Of a stretch of DNA of 64,000 bases, positions 8,144 through 17,325 are shown one piece after another. The notes beneath the pieces are model-generated. The model did not search any database, was not told where the DNA came from, and worked only from the letters and a program-made list of their open reading frames with translations. Source of the DNA: Streptomyces piniterrae (GTDB lineage: Bacteria; Actinomycetota; Actinomycetes; Streptomycetales; Streptomycetaceae); NCBI RefSeq assembly GCF_005048155.1, contig NZ_SUMB01000015.1, forward strand, positions 1 through 64,000, in the 5' to 3' direction. Both the position numbers and the translations under genes were made by a program. How positions within the stretch are numbered: the first letter of the stretch is position 1; every line of letters begins with the position of its first letter.

Positions 8144-8677
8144 CTAGCGGCGCTTCCTGCCCTTCGGCTTGGGTTTCCGCGCGGCCGGGTTGCCCGTGCG
8201 CGCGCCGCGGCGGCGTTCGTGGCGCTCGCGGGCCGCCTCGTATTCCGTACGGCGCAGCTTCTCGCCGGGGGCTTCCACGAGGCTGCGGCAGAAGTAGGCG
8301 AGGAGCGAGCCGATGAAGCCGATGAGCATCAGGCTCTGCGCGGACTTGTCGGCCGCGCTCTCGGCGGCCGGGTCAGGGCGGCGGACGAAACCGTCCCAGG
8401 TGCGGCGGAAGGCGAGGGCGCTGCAGATCGCGAAGCCCGCGACGACGAGGATGCCGACGAACCCGCCGACGTCGGCGACCTCCAGGCCCTGGAAGGCGAA
8501 GCGAAGCACGGCGGCGCCGGCCGCGGCGAGTACCAGCGAGCCGATCGCGACGGCGGCCCGGCGCAGGCCGTAGCCGCCGTCGTGGTGGACCCAGGTGGTG
8601 CCGAAGAACCGGATCTCCTCCGGCTCCGGGCCGCCCCGCTCCGGTCCGCCGGACGACGTCGTCTGCTCATCGCTCAT
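8144..8677 (-). CDS. Membrane protein of unknown function
   Basis: This 177-residue protein has an acidic, Gly/Pro-rich N-terminus and three hydrophobic segments (about residues 40-60, 70-90 and 115-132). The very basic C-terminal tail is rich in Arg/Lys (ERRRGARTGNPAARKPKPKG). The tail suggests a cytoplasmic, possibly nucleic-acid- or phospholipid-facing end. It is convergent with the M1 peptidase gene, 31 bp apart, with no clear terminator between. No family was recognised. Confidence 0.75.
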   Translation of the reverse strand: MSDEQTTSSGGPERGGPEPEEIRFFGTTWVHHDGGYGLRRAAVAIGSLVLAAAGAAVLRFAFQGLEVADVGGFVGILVVAGFAICSALAFRRTWDGFVRRPDPAAESAADKSAQSLMLIGFIGSLLAYFCRSLVEAPGEKLRRTEYEAARERHERRRGARTGNPAARKPKPKGRKRR

Positions 8678-8727
8678 GTCGTCGATTATCCCGGCGGCCG
8701 TGCCCGGTGCCGCGGGCGGCCCGCGGG

Positions 8728-9057
8728 TCAGCTCATGCAGCGCGGGGCGACCAGGCCGTCACTGCCCGTCCGCACGTAGGCGTCGGAGACGTACTGCCCG
8801 GGAGCGATGTTGTCCCAGATGTCCGAGGTGCCGTAGGGGCCGCTGACCCGCTGGCCGCGCCGCTGGCAGCGGATCTCGATCCAGGCGCCCTCGGCCAGCT
8901 GCCGGACGACCGGGGTGTCGGTGCCGGGGCCCTGGCGGACGTTGACCTTGTAGCCGGGCGCGACGGCGTAGCTGCGGCGGTGGGTGGCCGCCTGGACGGC
9001 GGCCGCGTCCTCCGCGGCGGCGGCGTCCGGGAAGGCCTGTTGGTCCTGTGTGGTCAT
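8728..9057 (-). CDS. SH3-like domain protein
   Basis: This 109-residue protein has no clear signal peptide. The segment from about residue 35 (YKVNVRQGPGTDTPVV) to DAYVRTGSDG matches bacterial SH3 (SH3b-like) repeats, which usually bind peptidoglycan or act as targeting modules. The GPYGTSDIWDNI...YVSDAYV pattern is typical. ATG 9057 has GGGGGAACGAG just upstream. It lies 235 bp from, and divergent to, the kinase gene, so the two may share regulatory DNA. Lack of a recognisable export signal is odd for an SH3b protein. Confidence 0.75.
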   Translation of the reverse strand: MTTQDQQAFPDAAAAEDAAAVQAATHRRSYAVAPGYKVNVRQGPGTDTPVVRQLAEGAWIEIRCQRRGQRVSGPYGTSDIWDNIAPGQYVSDAYVRTGSDGLVAPRCMS

Positions 9058-9291
9058 TTCTCGTTCCCCCGTTGAACCGTGACGCCGGATCGTGGGATCG
9101 GCGTCGCGTCGTGACAGTGAAGTGAATCGTGACAGTGCATCGTGACGTGGTGCCGCCGCGTCGAGGTGCGGCGTTGCCATAGTGCAACCCGCACGCTAGC
9201 AAGCTTCATTCATCTCGTACGCGGCATCGACTAGGCTCCGCGCGTCGCACCTGCGACCGAATGGCACGGGTAATGACACGGGGGTGGAACG

Positions 9292-11691
9292 ATGCCGCCG
9301 CTGCGTGATTCCGGGGTCGACCCGGAAGCGGAGCGTCCGGAATACGCTGGGCAATACCGCCTCGAAGCGCGGCTGGGCGCCGGCGGTATGGGCGAGGTCC
9401 ATCTGGCGCGCTCGTCCTCCGGGCTGCTGCTCGCGGTCAAGGTCGTACACGCCGAATTCGCCCAGGACCCGGAATTCCGGGGGCGGTTCAGGCAGGAGGT
9501 GGCCGCCGCCCGACGGGTCAGCGGGGCTTTCACCGCACCGGTCGTGGACGCCGATCCGGACGCCGCGCGGCCCTGGATGGCGACCCTCCACATCGCCGGC
9601 CCGACCCTTTCCGAGCATGTGAAGCGGAATGGCCCGCTGCCCCCCGCCGAGGTACGCCGGCTGGCCTCGGGACTGGCCGAGGCGCTGCGCGACATCCACC
9701 GTGCCGGCGTCGTGCACCGCGACCTCAAGCCGGGAAACGTGCTGCTGGCCGCCGACGGACCGAAGGTCATCGATTTCGGTATTTCGCGGCCGTCGGACAG
9801 CGAAATGCGCACCGAGACCGGAAAGTTGATCGGGACGCCGCCGTTCATGGCGCCCGAACAGTTCCAGCGGCCGCGCGAGGTGGGGCCGGCGGCCGATGTC
9901 TTCGCGCTGGGTTCGGTGCTGGTGCACGCCGCCACCGGAAGCGGGCCGTTCGACTCGGAGAGCCCGTATCTCGTGGCCTATCAGGTGGTGCACGACGAGG
10001 CGGATCTGGCGGGTGTGCCGGCAGAGTTGGCGCCGCTGATCGAGAGCTGTCTGGCGAAGGACCCGGCGGACCGGCCGACACCGGACGCCCTGATGAAGCA
10101 GCTGCACACCGATCTGCCGACGGAGGTGCAGCAGCAGGTGCAGCACTGGCCGGGGGCGGGCTTCGACGCACCGGGCAGTGCGCCGAGCGGCGCCGACGCG
10201 CCGGACGACACGGGGGCCGGTTCGGTGCCCTGCGCGCCGATACCGGGGCAGCTTATTCCCGGCCAACGGCGGCCGGTACGCGCCGAGTCCACGCCGCCGC
10301 GGGCCGAGGCCACGCATGTCCGTGTCGTGACGCCCCCCGCGGCGGAACCGGACGAGCCCGGTCCGCCGGCTGCCGAGCCGCGCCCACGGGCCCGCCGCCG
10401 CTGGCCGGTCTGGGCCGCCGTGGCGCTGGTCGTGGCCGGGGCCGGGGCCTTCGGGGGCGTCCGGGCGCTGTCCTCCGGGGAGCCGGAGGGGGATCCGGCG
10501 CTCCAGACCCGTCCCTCGCGCGCGTCCGCCGCCGCCTTCCGCCCCTGGCGGACCACCCTCGTCGAACGCCCCGAAGGCCACGCGGCGGAGATGCCGTTCT
10601 GTACGACGGACACCGACAGCGGATCGGGCACCGACAGCGGATCGGACACCGACGGCGGATCAGGCTCCGCCGCCGCGAACCCGCCCGCCCTCTTCTGCGC
10701 CCAGTCCGGCGTCCTGGCCGCCCGCCTCGACCCCGGCACCGGCCGCGTGGTGTGGCGCCGTACGGCCCCGCCGACCGCGAAGTCCGCCGCGCCGCCGTCC
10801 GCGCCGGTGCTCTCCGGCGGGCTGCTGTACGTCTTCTCGCACGACGGGAAGCGGCTGGAGGCGCTCGACCCGTCGCCCGCCGGAAAGGGCGCCACCCGCT
10901 GGTCCAAGGACCTCTCCGGTTACGAGGGCGGCGCCACGATCGCCGGCGGCCGGATCCTGCTGGCCTCCGGCGACGGTACGGTCACCGCCCTCGACAGCAC
11001 CACCCACCAGCAGCGATGGCACAAGCGCTACCCCCAGCACCAGTGGGCTGCCTTCAAGGCGTCCGAGGCGGCCGGCGATGCCCGCACCGCGTATGCCGTC
11101 GGAGGGTCGGTCGACGGCCCCGACACCCCCGTCACCGCCATCGACCCGAAGAGCGGCGAGGTGCGCTGGCAGCGGCGGCTGTCCGGCTCGCTCACCCTGG
11201 CCGGCACCGGGTCGTCCGGGGCGCTCTACTTCACCGTCGCCGACCCGGTGTCCAGCTTCACCACCACCGCCGTCGTCCGCTACGACCCGGCCACCGGGCA
11301 CGTCCGGCGCCTCCCGCTCACCGCGCCACTCGACAACGTCCTGGCCGTGGTGCACGGCGAGACGGTGTATCTGCTGGCCGAGGGCGGTGCGCTGCATGCC
11401 GTCGGGGAGCGGAAGTGGGACGTGGAGACGTCGGTGAGCCGGGGCTCGGTGCCGGTGGTGACCGGCGACCGGCTGTATTTCACCGCGGCCGACGGACGGC
11501 TGCTGGCCGTCGACACCCGGTCCGGCACCCCGCTGGGGCAGACCAGGCCCCGGCTCGCCGCCGACCGGCACAACGGCTTCCTGGAGACACTGCCCGCCCC
11601 GCTGGTGGACGCGCCCCGCGGCCGGATCTACGCGGCGGCTCCCGACGGGACGGTCTTCAGCGCGACGACGAAGGACCCGGCGGGCTGGTGA
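9292..11691 (+). CDS. Ser/Thr protein kinase with extracytoplasmic PQQ-like beta-propeller
   Basis: This 799-residue Hanks-type kinase has an ATP loop LGAGGMGEV (28-36), Lys50, HRDLKPGN (142-149, catalytic Asp144), DFG (161-163) and APE (187-189), so it should be active. A Pro/Ala-rich linker leads to a single membrane segment at about 370-390. Outside the membrane, residues about 430-799 contain PQQ-type beta-propeller blades (ALDPS..., TALDSTTHQQRW, VTAIDPKSGEVRW, LLAVDTRSGTPLG), likely a sensor. A low-complexity SGTDSGSDTDGG run precedes the propeller and contains Cys residues. It is a single gene ending in a strong terminator. The ligand and targets are unknown. Confidence 0.93.
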   Translation: MPPLRDSGVDPEAERPEYAGQYRLEARLGAGGMGEVHLARSSSGLLLAVKVVHAEFAQDPEFRGRFRQEVAAARRVSGAFTAPVVDADPDAARPWMATLHIAGPTLSEHVKRNGPLPPAEVRRLASGLAEALRDIHRAGVVHRDLKPGNVLLAADGPKVIDFGISRPSDSEMRTETGKLIGTPPFMAPEQFQRPREVGPAADVFALGSVLVHAATGSGPFDSESPYLVAYQVVHDEADLAGVPAELAPLIESCLAKDPADRPTPDALMKQLHTDLPTEVQQQVQHWPGAGFDAPGSAPSGADAPDDTGAGSVPCAPIPGQLIPGQRRPVRAESTPPRAEATHVRVVTPPAAEPDEPGPPAAEPRPRARRRWPVWAAVALVVAGAGAFGGVRALSSGEPEGDPALQTRPSRASAAAFRPWRTTLVERPEGHAAEMPFCTTDTDSGSGTDSGSDTDGGSGSAAANPPALFCAQSGVLAARLDPGTGRVVWRRTAPPTAKSAAPPSAPVLSGGLLYVFSHDGKRLEALDPSPAGKGATRWSKDLSGYEGGATIAGGRILLASGDGTVTALDSTTHQQRWHKRYPQHQWAAFKASEAAGDARTAYAVGGSVDGPDTPVTAIDPKSGEVRWQRRLSGSLTLAGTGSSGALYFTVADPVSSFTTTAVVRYDPATGHVRRLPLTAPLDNVLAVVHGETVYLLAEGGALHAVGERKWDVETSVSRGSVPVVTGDRLYFTAADGRLLAVDTRSGTPLGQTRPRLAADRHNGFLETLPAPLVDAPRGRIYAAAPDGTVFSATTKDPAGW

Positions 11692-11709
11692 CGCCCACCG
11701 GGTCCTTCG
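11669..11709. terminator. Bidirectional terminator hairpin between kinase gene and ilvD
   Basis: A two-part hairpin is seen: CGAAGGACCCGG (11669-11680) pairs with CCGGGTCCTTCG (11698-11709), with an inner GGGC/GCCC stem. It includes the kinase stop codon and lies between the convergent kinase and ilvD genes. Confidence 0.75.
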
Positions 11710-11722
11710 CTGTCGGGCCTGC

Positions 11723-13573
11723 TCAGCCCAGCTTGCTCACATCGCGCACCGCGCCCTTGTCGGCGCTGGTCGCCATGGCCGCGTAGGCCCGGAGCGCCTG
11801 GGAGACCTTGCGCTCGCGGTTCTTCGGGGCGTAGGTGCCGCCGAGCGCGGCCTCGCGGGTGGCCAGGTCCGCTTCGGAGACCAGGAGTTCGATGGTGCGG
11901 TTCGGGATGTCGATGCGGATCCGGTCGCCGTCCTCGACGAGTGCGATGGTGCCGCCGGACGCCGCCTCGGGCGAGGCGTGGCCGATGGACAGGCCCGAAG
12001 TGCCGCCGGAGAAGCGGCCGTCGGTGATCAGCGCGCAGGTCTTGCCGAGGCCGCGGCCCTTGAGGAACGACGTCGGGTAGAGCATTTCCTGCATGCCGGG
12101 GCCGCCCTTGGGGCCCTCGTACCGGATGACCACCACGTCGCCGTGGGTGATCTCCTTCTTGAGGATCTTGTCGACGGCTTCTTCCTGCGACTCGCAGACG
12201 ACGGCCGGGCCCTCGAAGGTCCAGATGGACTCGTCGACGCCGGCGGTCTTCACCACGCAGCCGTCCACGGCGAGGTTGCCCTTGAGGACCGCGAGCCCGC
12301 CGTCCTTCGAGTACGCGTGCTCGGCCGAGCGGATGCAGCCGCCCTCGGCGTCGGTGTCCAGCGCCTCCCAGCGCTCGGACTGCGAGAAGGCGGTGGCGGA
12401 GCGGACGCAGCCGGGCGCCGCGTGCCACAGCTCGACGGCCTCGGCGGACGGCGAACCGCCGCGCACGTCCCAGGTCTTGAGCCAGTCGGCGAGGGAGGTG
12501 GAGTGGACGGTGTGCACGTCCTCGTTGAGCAGCCCGGCGCGGTAGAGCTCGCCGAGCAGGGCCGGGATGCCGCCCGCGCGGTGCACGTCCTCCATGTAGT
12601 ACGTACGGTCCTTGGCCACGTTCGGGGCGACCTTGGCCAGGCACGGGACGCGGCGCGAGACCGCGTCGATCGCGTCCAGACCGAACCCGACGCCGGCCTC
12701 CTGGGCGGCGGCGAGCAGATGCAGGATCGTGTTGGTCGAGCCGCCCATCGCGATGTCGAGCGCCATGGCGTTCTCGAAGGCGTCGAAGGTGGCGATGTTG
12801 CGCGGCAGGACCGTCTCATCGCCCTGCTCGTAGTAGCGCTGGGTGATGTCGACGATCGTGCGTCCGGCGTTCTCGTACAGCGCCTTGCGGGCGGTGTGCG
12901 TGGCGAGCACCGAGCCGTTGCCGGGGAGGGACAGGCCGATGGCCTCGGTCAGGCAGTTCATCGAGTTGGCGGTGAACATGCCGGAGCAGGAGCCGCAGGT
13001 CGGACAGGCGTTCTCCTCGATACGGAGGATGTCCTCGTCCGAGATCTTGTCGTTCACGGCGTCGGAGATCGCGTCGACCAGGTCGAGGGTGCGGACCGTG
13101 CCGTCGACCAGGGTGGCCCGGCCGGACTCCATGGGGCCGCCGGAGACGAAGACCGTCGGGATGTTCAGCCGCAGCGCGGCGTTCAGCATGCCCGGCGTGA
13201 TCTTGTCGCAGTTCGAGATGCAGATCAGGGCGTCCGCGCAGTGCGCCTCGACCATGTACTCCACGCTGTCCGCGATCAGGTCGCGGGAGGGCAGGGAGTA
13301 GAGCATGCCGCGGTGGCCCATCGCGATGCCGTCGTCGACCGCGATCGTGTTGAACTCGCGGGGCACCGCGCCGGCCGCCTTGATCGCCTCGCTGACGATC
13401 CGGCCGACCGGCTGGAGGTGGGTGTGGCCCGGCACGAACTCCGTGAAAGAGTTGGCGACCGCGATGATCGGCTTACCGATGTCCTCGCTCGCTACGCCCG
13501 AGGCCCGCATAAGGGCGCGGGCGCCCGCCATGTTGCGGCCATGGGTAACGGTGCGGGACCTCAGCTCAGGCAC
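11723..13573 (-). CDS. ilvD: Dihydroxy-acid dehydratase
   Basis: This 616-residue enzyme converts 2,3-dihydroxy-isovalerate and its homologue to the 2-oxo acids in valine, isoleucine, leucine and pantothenate synthesis. The product opens PELRSRTVTHGRNMAGARAL. It holds the IlvD/Edd Fe-S cysteines in SNCDKITPGM and ACPTCGSCSGMFTANSMN, and the C-terminal GGTSGLSIGHASPEA signature. GTG 13573 is chosen because GAGGGA lies 9 bp upstream; GTG 13582 would sit on the ribosome-binding site. It is single, with a 240-bp region before the next upstream gene. Confidence 0.97.
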   Translation of the reverse strand: MPELRSRTVTHGRNMAGARALMRASGVASEDIGKPIIAVANSFTEFVPGHTHLQPVGRIVSEAIKAAGAVPREFNTIAVDDGIAMGHRGMLYSLPSRDLIADSVEYMVEAHCADALICISNCDKITPGMLNAALRLNIPTVFVSGGPMESGRATLVDGTVRTLDLVDAISDAVNDKISDEDILRIEENACPTCGSCSGMFTANSMNCLTEAIGLSLPGNGSVLATHTARKALYENAGRTIVDITQRYYEQGDETVLPRNIATFDAFENAMALDIAMGGSTNTILHLLAAAQEAGVGFGLDAIDAVSRRVPCLAKVAPNVAKDRTYYMEDVHRAGGIPALLGELYRAGLLNEDVHTVHSTSLADWLKTWDVRGGSPSAEAVELWHAAPGCVRSATAFSQSERWEALDTDAEGGCIRSAEHAYSKDGGLAVLKGNLAVDGCVVKTAGVDESIWTFEGPAVVCESQEEAVDKILKKEITHGDVVVIRYEGPKGGPGMQEMLYPTSFLKGRGLGKTCALITDGRFSGGTSGLSIGHASPEAASGGTIALVEDGDRIRIDIPNRTIELLVSEADLATREAALGGTYAPKNRERKVSQALRAYAAMATSADKGAVRDVSKLG

Positions 13574-13813
13574 GATGGTCACTCCCTCGGGGTTCGTCCG
13601 TACGACCGCCGGTCGCGGGTGGGTTCCCCGGCGCCTCGAGGGCTCGGGGGCGGGCCGGGCGGCCCTGCCGGATACCGGCCGGCGTCATATAGCAGCTGTA
13701 GCCGAGATTACGCCCTTGATCCAAGATCTGGACGCGGACTCCGGTATGTGAGACGGCTGACCGCAGTACGGACAGCGCACGGCCCCTCCGGGGCAGGCCC
13801 GAGAGCCCCTCCC

Positions 13814-14446
13814 CTACGGCTGCGTCAGGTACCGCTGGAGCGTCGGCGCGATCATCGCCACGATCTCCTCGGTGTCCGCCGAGGCGACCGGCTCCATCTT
13901 GATCACATACCGCAGCATCGCGACCCCGATCAGATGGCCCGCGGCCAGCTGCACCCGGAACTCCGGGTCGGGAACATGCACTTCGCCCGCCACACGCTGG
14001 AGCAGCCGCCGCTCGATGAGCCCCCGCAGCACCGCCGCCGCGGTCTCGTTGGTCAGCGCCGAGCGCATGATCGCCAGCAGCGGCTGCCGGCTGACCGGGT
14101 TCTCCCACACACCGAACATGAAGCGCGCCATCCGCTCGCCGACCGCCTCGCCGCCGCTCGCGATGACCTCCGGCATGGTCAGCGCGGGCGCGAAGGACAA
14201 CTCGATGGCCGCGCCGAAGACCTGCTCCTTGGTGCCGAAGTAGTGATGCACCAGCGCCGGGTCCACCCCGGCCGCCTTGGCGATCTGGCGTACCGACGTC
14301 TTGTCGTAGCCCCGCTCGGCGAACTCCGTACGGGCCGCGGCCAGGATCCGCTCGCGCGCCCCGGGACCGCCCTCGGCCTCGGCGCGGGCGGGGCGGCCCC
14401 GGCGGCGCCCCGGAGCGGGGGCCCCGTCGTCCTTGCCGCCGGTCAC
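13814..14446 (-). CDS. TetR family transcriptional regulator
   Basis: This 210-residue protein has a basic AT-hook-like N-terminus (GRRRGRPAR) followed by a TetR DNA-binding domain: RERILAAARTEFAERGYDKTSVRQIAKAAGVDPALVHHYF, with the recognition helix at about residues 52-70. The C-terminal part is helical and would bind a ligand. Its GTG start overlaps the stop of the upstream isomerase-like gene (GTGA at 14443-14446), so the two are co-translated and probably co-regulated. Confidence 0.92.
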   Translation of the reverse strand: MTGGKDDGAPAPGRRRGRPARAEAEGGPGARERILAAARTEFAERGYDKTSVRQIAKAAGVDPALVHHYFGTKEQVFGAAIELSFAPALTMPEVIASGGEAVGERMARFMFGVWENPVSRQPLLAIMRSALTNETAAAVLRGLIERRLLQRVAGEVHVPDPEFRVQLAAGHLIGVAMLRYVIKMEPVASADTEEIVAMIAPTLQRYLTQP

Positions 14447-15267
14447 GAGCCGGGCACCCAGGTCGGCGAGGCGAGATGCAGCCGGGTGAAGGCCAGCGCC
14501 TCGGCGAGGTCGGCCTCCCGTTCGGCGGCGGACATCGCCCGGCGGGTATTGACCTCGACGACGACATGGCCGGCGAAACCGCCGGCGGCCAGCCGTTCCA
14601 GCAGGTCGGCACAGGGCTGGCTGCCACGGCCCGGCACCAGGTGCTCGTCCTTGGCGGAACCGTTTCCGTCGGCGAGATGGACGTGCGCCAGCCGGTCGCC
14701 CATCCGGTCCACCATCTCCAGCGCGTCATTGCGCGCCGTCGCGGTGTGCGACAGATCGACGGTGAAGTGCCGGTAGTCGTCGCTGGTCGGGTCCCAGTCC
14801 GGCGCGTACGCCAGCATCTCGCGGTCCCGGTAGCGCCACGGATACATGTTCTCGACGGCGAACTTCACATCCGTCTCATGCTCCATCCGCCACACACCGC
14901 GGACGAACTCCCGCGCATAGCTGCGCTGCCACCGGAACGGCGGGTGCACCACGACCGTGGACGCGCCCAGCTTCTCGGCGGCCTTCCGCGCGCGCTGCAG
15001 CTTGACCCAGGGGTCGGTGGACCAGACCCGCTGGGTGATCAGCAGACACGGCGCGTGCACCGCCAGCACCGGCACCCCGTGGTAGTCCGACAGCCGACGC
15101 AGCGCCTCGATGTCCTGGCTGACCGGATCGGTCCACACCATGACCTCGACCCCGTCGTAGCCGAGGCGCGCGGCGATCTCGAAGGCCGTCGCCGTCGACT
15201 CCGGATACACCGAGGCCGTGGACAGCGCGACCTTCGCATCCGGGATGCGCACCACTGGCTCTGTCAC
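14443..15267 (-). CDS. Sugar phosphate isomerase/epimerase-like TIM-barrel protein
   Basis: This 274-residue protein matches the xylose-isomerase-like TIM barrels (AP_endonuc_2 family). It has KVALSTASVYPE, YDGVEVMVWTDP, VLAVHAPC, VVVHPPFRWQ, FAVENMYPWR, FTVDLSHTA, HVHLADG and VVVEVNTRR in barrel order, with plausible metal ligands Glu, Asp, His and Glu. The natural substrate is unknown. GTG 15267 is used although its ribosome-binding site is poor; GTG 15255 is an alternative four codons later. It is translationally coupled to the downstream TetR regulator. Confidence 0.88.
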   Translation of the reverse strand: MTEPVVRIPDAKVALSTASVYPESTATAFEIAARLGYDGVEVMVWTDPVSQDIEALRRLSDYHGVPVLAVHAPCLLITQRVWSTDPWVKLQRARKAAEKLGASTVVVHPPFRWQRSYAREFVRGVWRMEHETDVKFAVENMYPWRYRDREMLAYAPDWDPTSDDYRHFTVDLSHTATARNDALEMVDRMGDRLAHVHLADGNGSAKDEHLVPGRGSQPCADLLERLAAGGFAGHVVVEVNTRRAMSAAEREADLAEALAFTRLHLASPTWVPGS

Positions 15268-15384
15268 GAAGGACAGCGTACGGGCCGGAACTGCGCACAG
15301 GGCAGGAGGTCCGAACGACCGCGCTCCGCCGTGTGACACGCCTTACACCGGCGGGACGCCCCTCCACGGCCCACGGCCCGAGGC

Positions 15385-16323
15385 CTACGGCGTCGACGGG
15401 GGCAGATGGTCCAGCCGCCGCAGGATGACGCCCTCGCGCAGCGCCCACGGGCAGATGTCCAGCGTCTCGACCCCGAACAGATCCATCCCCGCCTCCGCCA
15501 CCAGCGCCCCGGCGAGCAGCTGCCGCGAACGCCCCTCGGACACACCGGGCAGCGCGGCCCGCTCGTCCGCCGACATCCCGGCCAGCCGCGGCACCCACTC
15601 CTCCAGCTTCTTGCGGGTCAGCTCCCGCTGGACGTACAGCCCCTCGGCGGAGCGCGCCGCGCCCGCGATCCGGGCCAGCTGCTTGAAGGTCTTGGAGGTC
15701 CCGACGACGTGATCGGGCGTCCCGTAGCGGGAGAACTCGCTCACCACCCGGGCGATCTCCGCCCGCACCCGGCGGCGCAGCGCCCGCACGTCGTCGCTGC
15801 CCGGCGGGTCGCCCGGCAGATCGGAGCTGGTCAGCCGGCCCGCGCCGAGCGGCAGCGAGACCGCGGCGTCCGGCTCCTCGTCGAGGCCGTAGGCGATCTC
15901 CAACGAGCCGCCGCCGATGTCCAGGACCAGCAGCCGGCCCGAGGACCAGCCCAGCCAGCGGCGGGCGGCGAGAAATGTGAGCCGCGCCTCGTCCTCGCCG
16001 GACAGCACCCGCAGCTCGACGCCGGTCTCCTGGGCGATCCTGACCAGTACCGCCTCGCCGTTGGTGGCATCGCGGATCGCGGAGGTGGCGAACGGCAGCA
16101 CTTCCTCGACGCCCTTGTCCTCGGCCACCTGGAGCGCTTCGTGGATCGTGGCCTCCAGCCGTTCCACGCCGGCGTCGTTTATGGCGCCGTCTTCGTCGAG
16201 CAGTTCGGCAAGGCGCAGTTCGGCCTTGTGCGAATAGGCGGGCAGCGGGCGTGCGCCGGGGTGTGCGTCCACCACCAGGAGATGGACCGTATTCGAACCC
16301 ACATCGAGGACACCGAGTCTCAT
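15385..16323 (-). CDS. Ppx/GppA family phosphatase
   Basis: This 312-residue member of the exopolyphosphatase/guanosine pentaphosphatase family hydrolyses polyphosphate or pppGpp. Family motifs are MRLGVLDVGSNTVHLLVVD (phosphate 1), EVLPFATSAIRDA, LSGEDEARLTF, LVLDIGGGSLEIA (phosphate 2) and VVGTSKTFKQLARIAG. It is the short two-domain form without the C-terminal HD-like domain, usual for actinobacteria. ATG 16323 begins exactly at the first ASKHA strand. It is divergent from the Cys-rich protein gene at 16381 with only 57 bp between. Confidence 0.92.
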   Translation of the reverse strand: MRLGVLDVGSNTVHLLVVDAHPGARPLPAYSHKAELRLAELLDEDGAINDAGVERLEATIHEALQVAEDKGVEEVLPFATSAIRDATNGEAVLVRIAQETGVELRVLSGEDEARLTFLAARRWLGWSSGRLLVLDIGGGSLEIAYGLDEEPDAAVSLPLGAGRLTSSDLPGDPPGSDDVRALRRRVRAEIARVVSEFSRYGTPDHVVGTSKTFKQLARIAGAARSAEGLYVQRELTRKKLEEWVPRLAGMSADERAALPGVSEGRSRQLLAGALVAEAGMDLFGVETLDICPWALREGVILRRLDHLPPSTP

Positions 16324-16380
16324 ACGGGGAAACCTACTGCCGCGGCGGGGATCTCTTGTCAGCCGCCTTAGGCTGGAGTC

Positions 16381-17229
16381 GTGGCAAAGACGAAAAAGGC
16401 GAAGCAGGTAAAAGCCCTGAAGAAGGAAGAAAAGCGGCGCGCCAAAGCGGCGCAGGTCGCGCAGTCCGCGCACGGGGCCCCGGCCGACGAGGTCGGCCTC
16501 GACTTCGCCCGCGCCTGGGTCACCTTCCCCGACCCCGCCGACGACGAGCAGCTGTTCCGCTGCGACCTGACCTGGCTGACGTCCCGCTGGACGTGCATCT
16601 TCGGCAGCGGCTGCCAGGGCATCCAGGCCGGCCGCGCCGACGACGGCTGCTGCACGCTCGGCGCGCACTTCTCCGACGAGGACGACGAGAAGCGGGTCGC
16701 CCAGCATGTGGCGCGTCTCACGCCCGAGCTGTGGCAGTTCCACGACGTCGGCACGGAGACCGGCTGGGTCCAGGAGGACGAGGACGGCGAACGGCAGACC
16801 CGGCGCTGGGAGGGTTCGTGCATCTTCCAGAACCGTCCCGGCTTCGCGGCCGGCGCCGGCTGCTCGCTGCACATCCTCGCGCTGCGCGAGGGCCGCGAGC
16901 CGCTGGAGACCAAGCCGGACGTCTGCTGGCAGCTGCCGGTCCGGCGTACCTACGACTGGATCGACCGGCCGGACGACACCCGCATCCTGCAGGTGACGAT
17001 CGGCGAGTACGACCGGCGCGGCTGGGGTCCGGGCGGCCACGACCTGCACTGGTGGTGCACCTCGGCGACCTCGGCGCACGGCGCGGGCGAGCCGGTCTAC
17101 GTCTCGTACAAGCCGGAGCTCACCGAGCTGATGGGCAAGAAGGCGTACGCCAAGCTCGCCGAGCTGTGCGAGGAGCGGCTGGCCGCGACGCTGCCGATGG
17201 CGCCGCATCCGGCGGACCCTCGGAAGTGA
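16381..17229 (+). CDS. Conserved Cys-rich protein of unknown function
   Basis: This 282-residue soluble protein begins with a strongly basic Lys/Arg-rich helix (MAKTKKAKQVKALKKEEKR). It then has a Cys/Trp-rich body with CDLTWLTSRWTCIFGSGCQG and DDGCCTLGAHF, CIFQNRPGFAAGAGCSLH and HDLHWWCTS. The spacing of cysteines suggests metal binding, as in the YkgJ-type zinc/iron proteins. GTG 16381 has no spaced ribosome-binding site; TAGGCT at 16369-16374 sits where a -10 box would give a leaderless mRNA. The role is unknown. Confidence 0.85.
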   Translation: MAKTKKAKQVKALKKEEKRRAKAAQVAQSAHGAPADEVGLDFARAWVTFPDPADDEQLFRCDLTWLTSRWTCIFGSGCQGIQAGRADDGCCTLGAHFSDEDDEKRVAQHVARLTPELWQFHDVGTETGWVQEDEDGERQTRRWEGSCIFQNRPGFAAGAGCSLHILALREGREPLETKPDVCWQLPVRRTYDWIDRPDDTRILQVTIGEYDRRGWGPGGHDLHWWCTSATSAHGAGEPVYVSYKPELTELMGKKAYAKLAELCEERLAATLPMAPHPADPRK

Positions 17230-17298
17230 GAGGGAGCGACGCCCCGCGCAGCCCCGTGTAACGCCGTCACAGCGCCGCCGCCCGCCCCTCCGTGAGTC

Positions 17299-17325
17299 GC
17301 CCGCCCCTCAGCGAGCGGGGCGGGC
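17299..17325 (-). terminator. GC-rich hairpin over the end of the sigma-like fusion gene
   Basis: GCCCGCCCC (17299-17307) pairs with GGGGCGGGC (17317-17325). The stop codon of the minus-strand gene lies in the loop. There is no T-run, but it sits between convergent genes. Confidence 0.5.

Noticed and set aside
16280..16310. tRNA gene suggested by a TTCGAACCC T-loop-like string
   Set aside because: It lies inside the ppx-like gene and no cloverleaf can be folded around it; no tRNA was found in the window.
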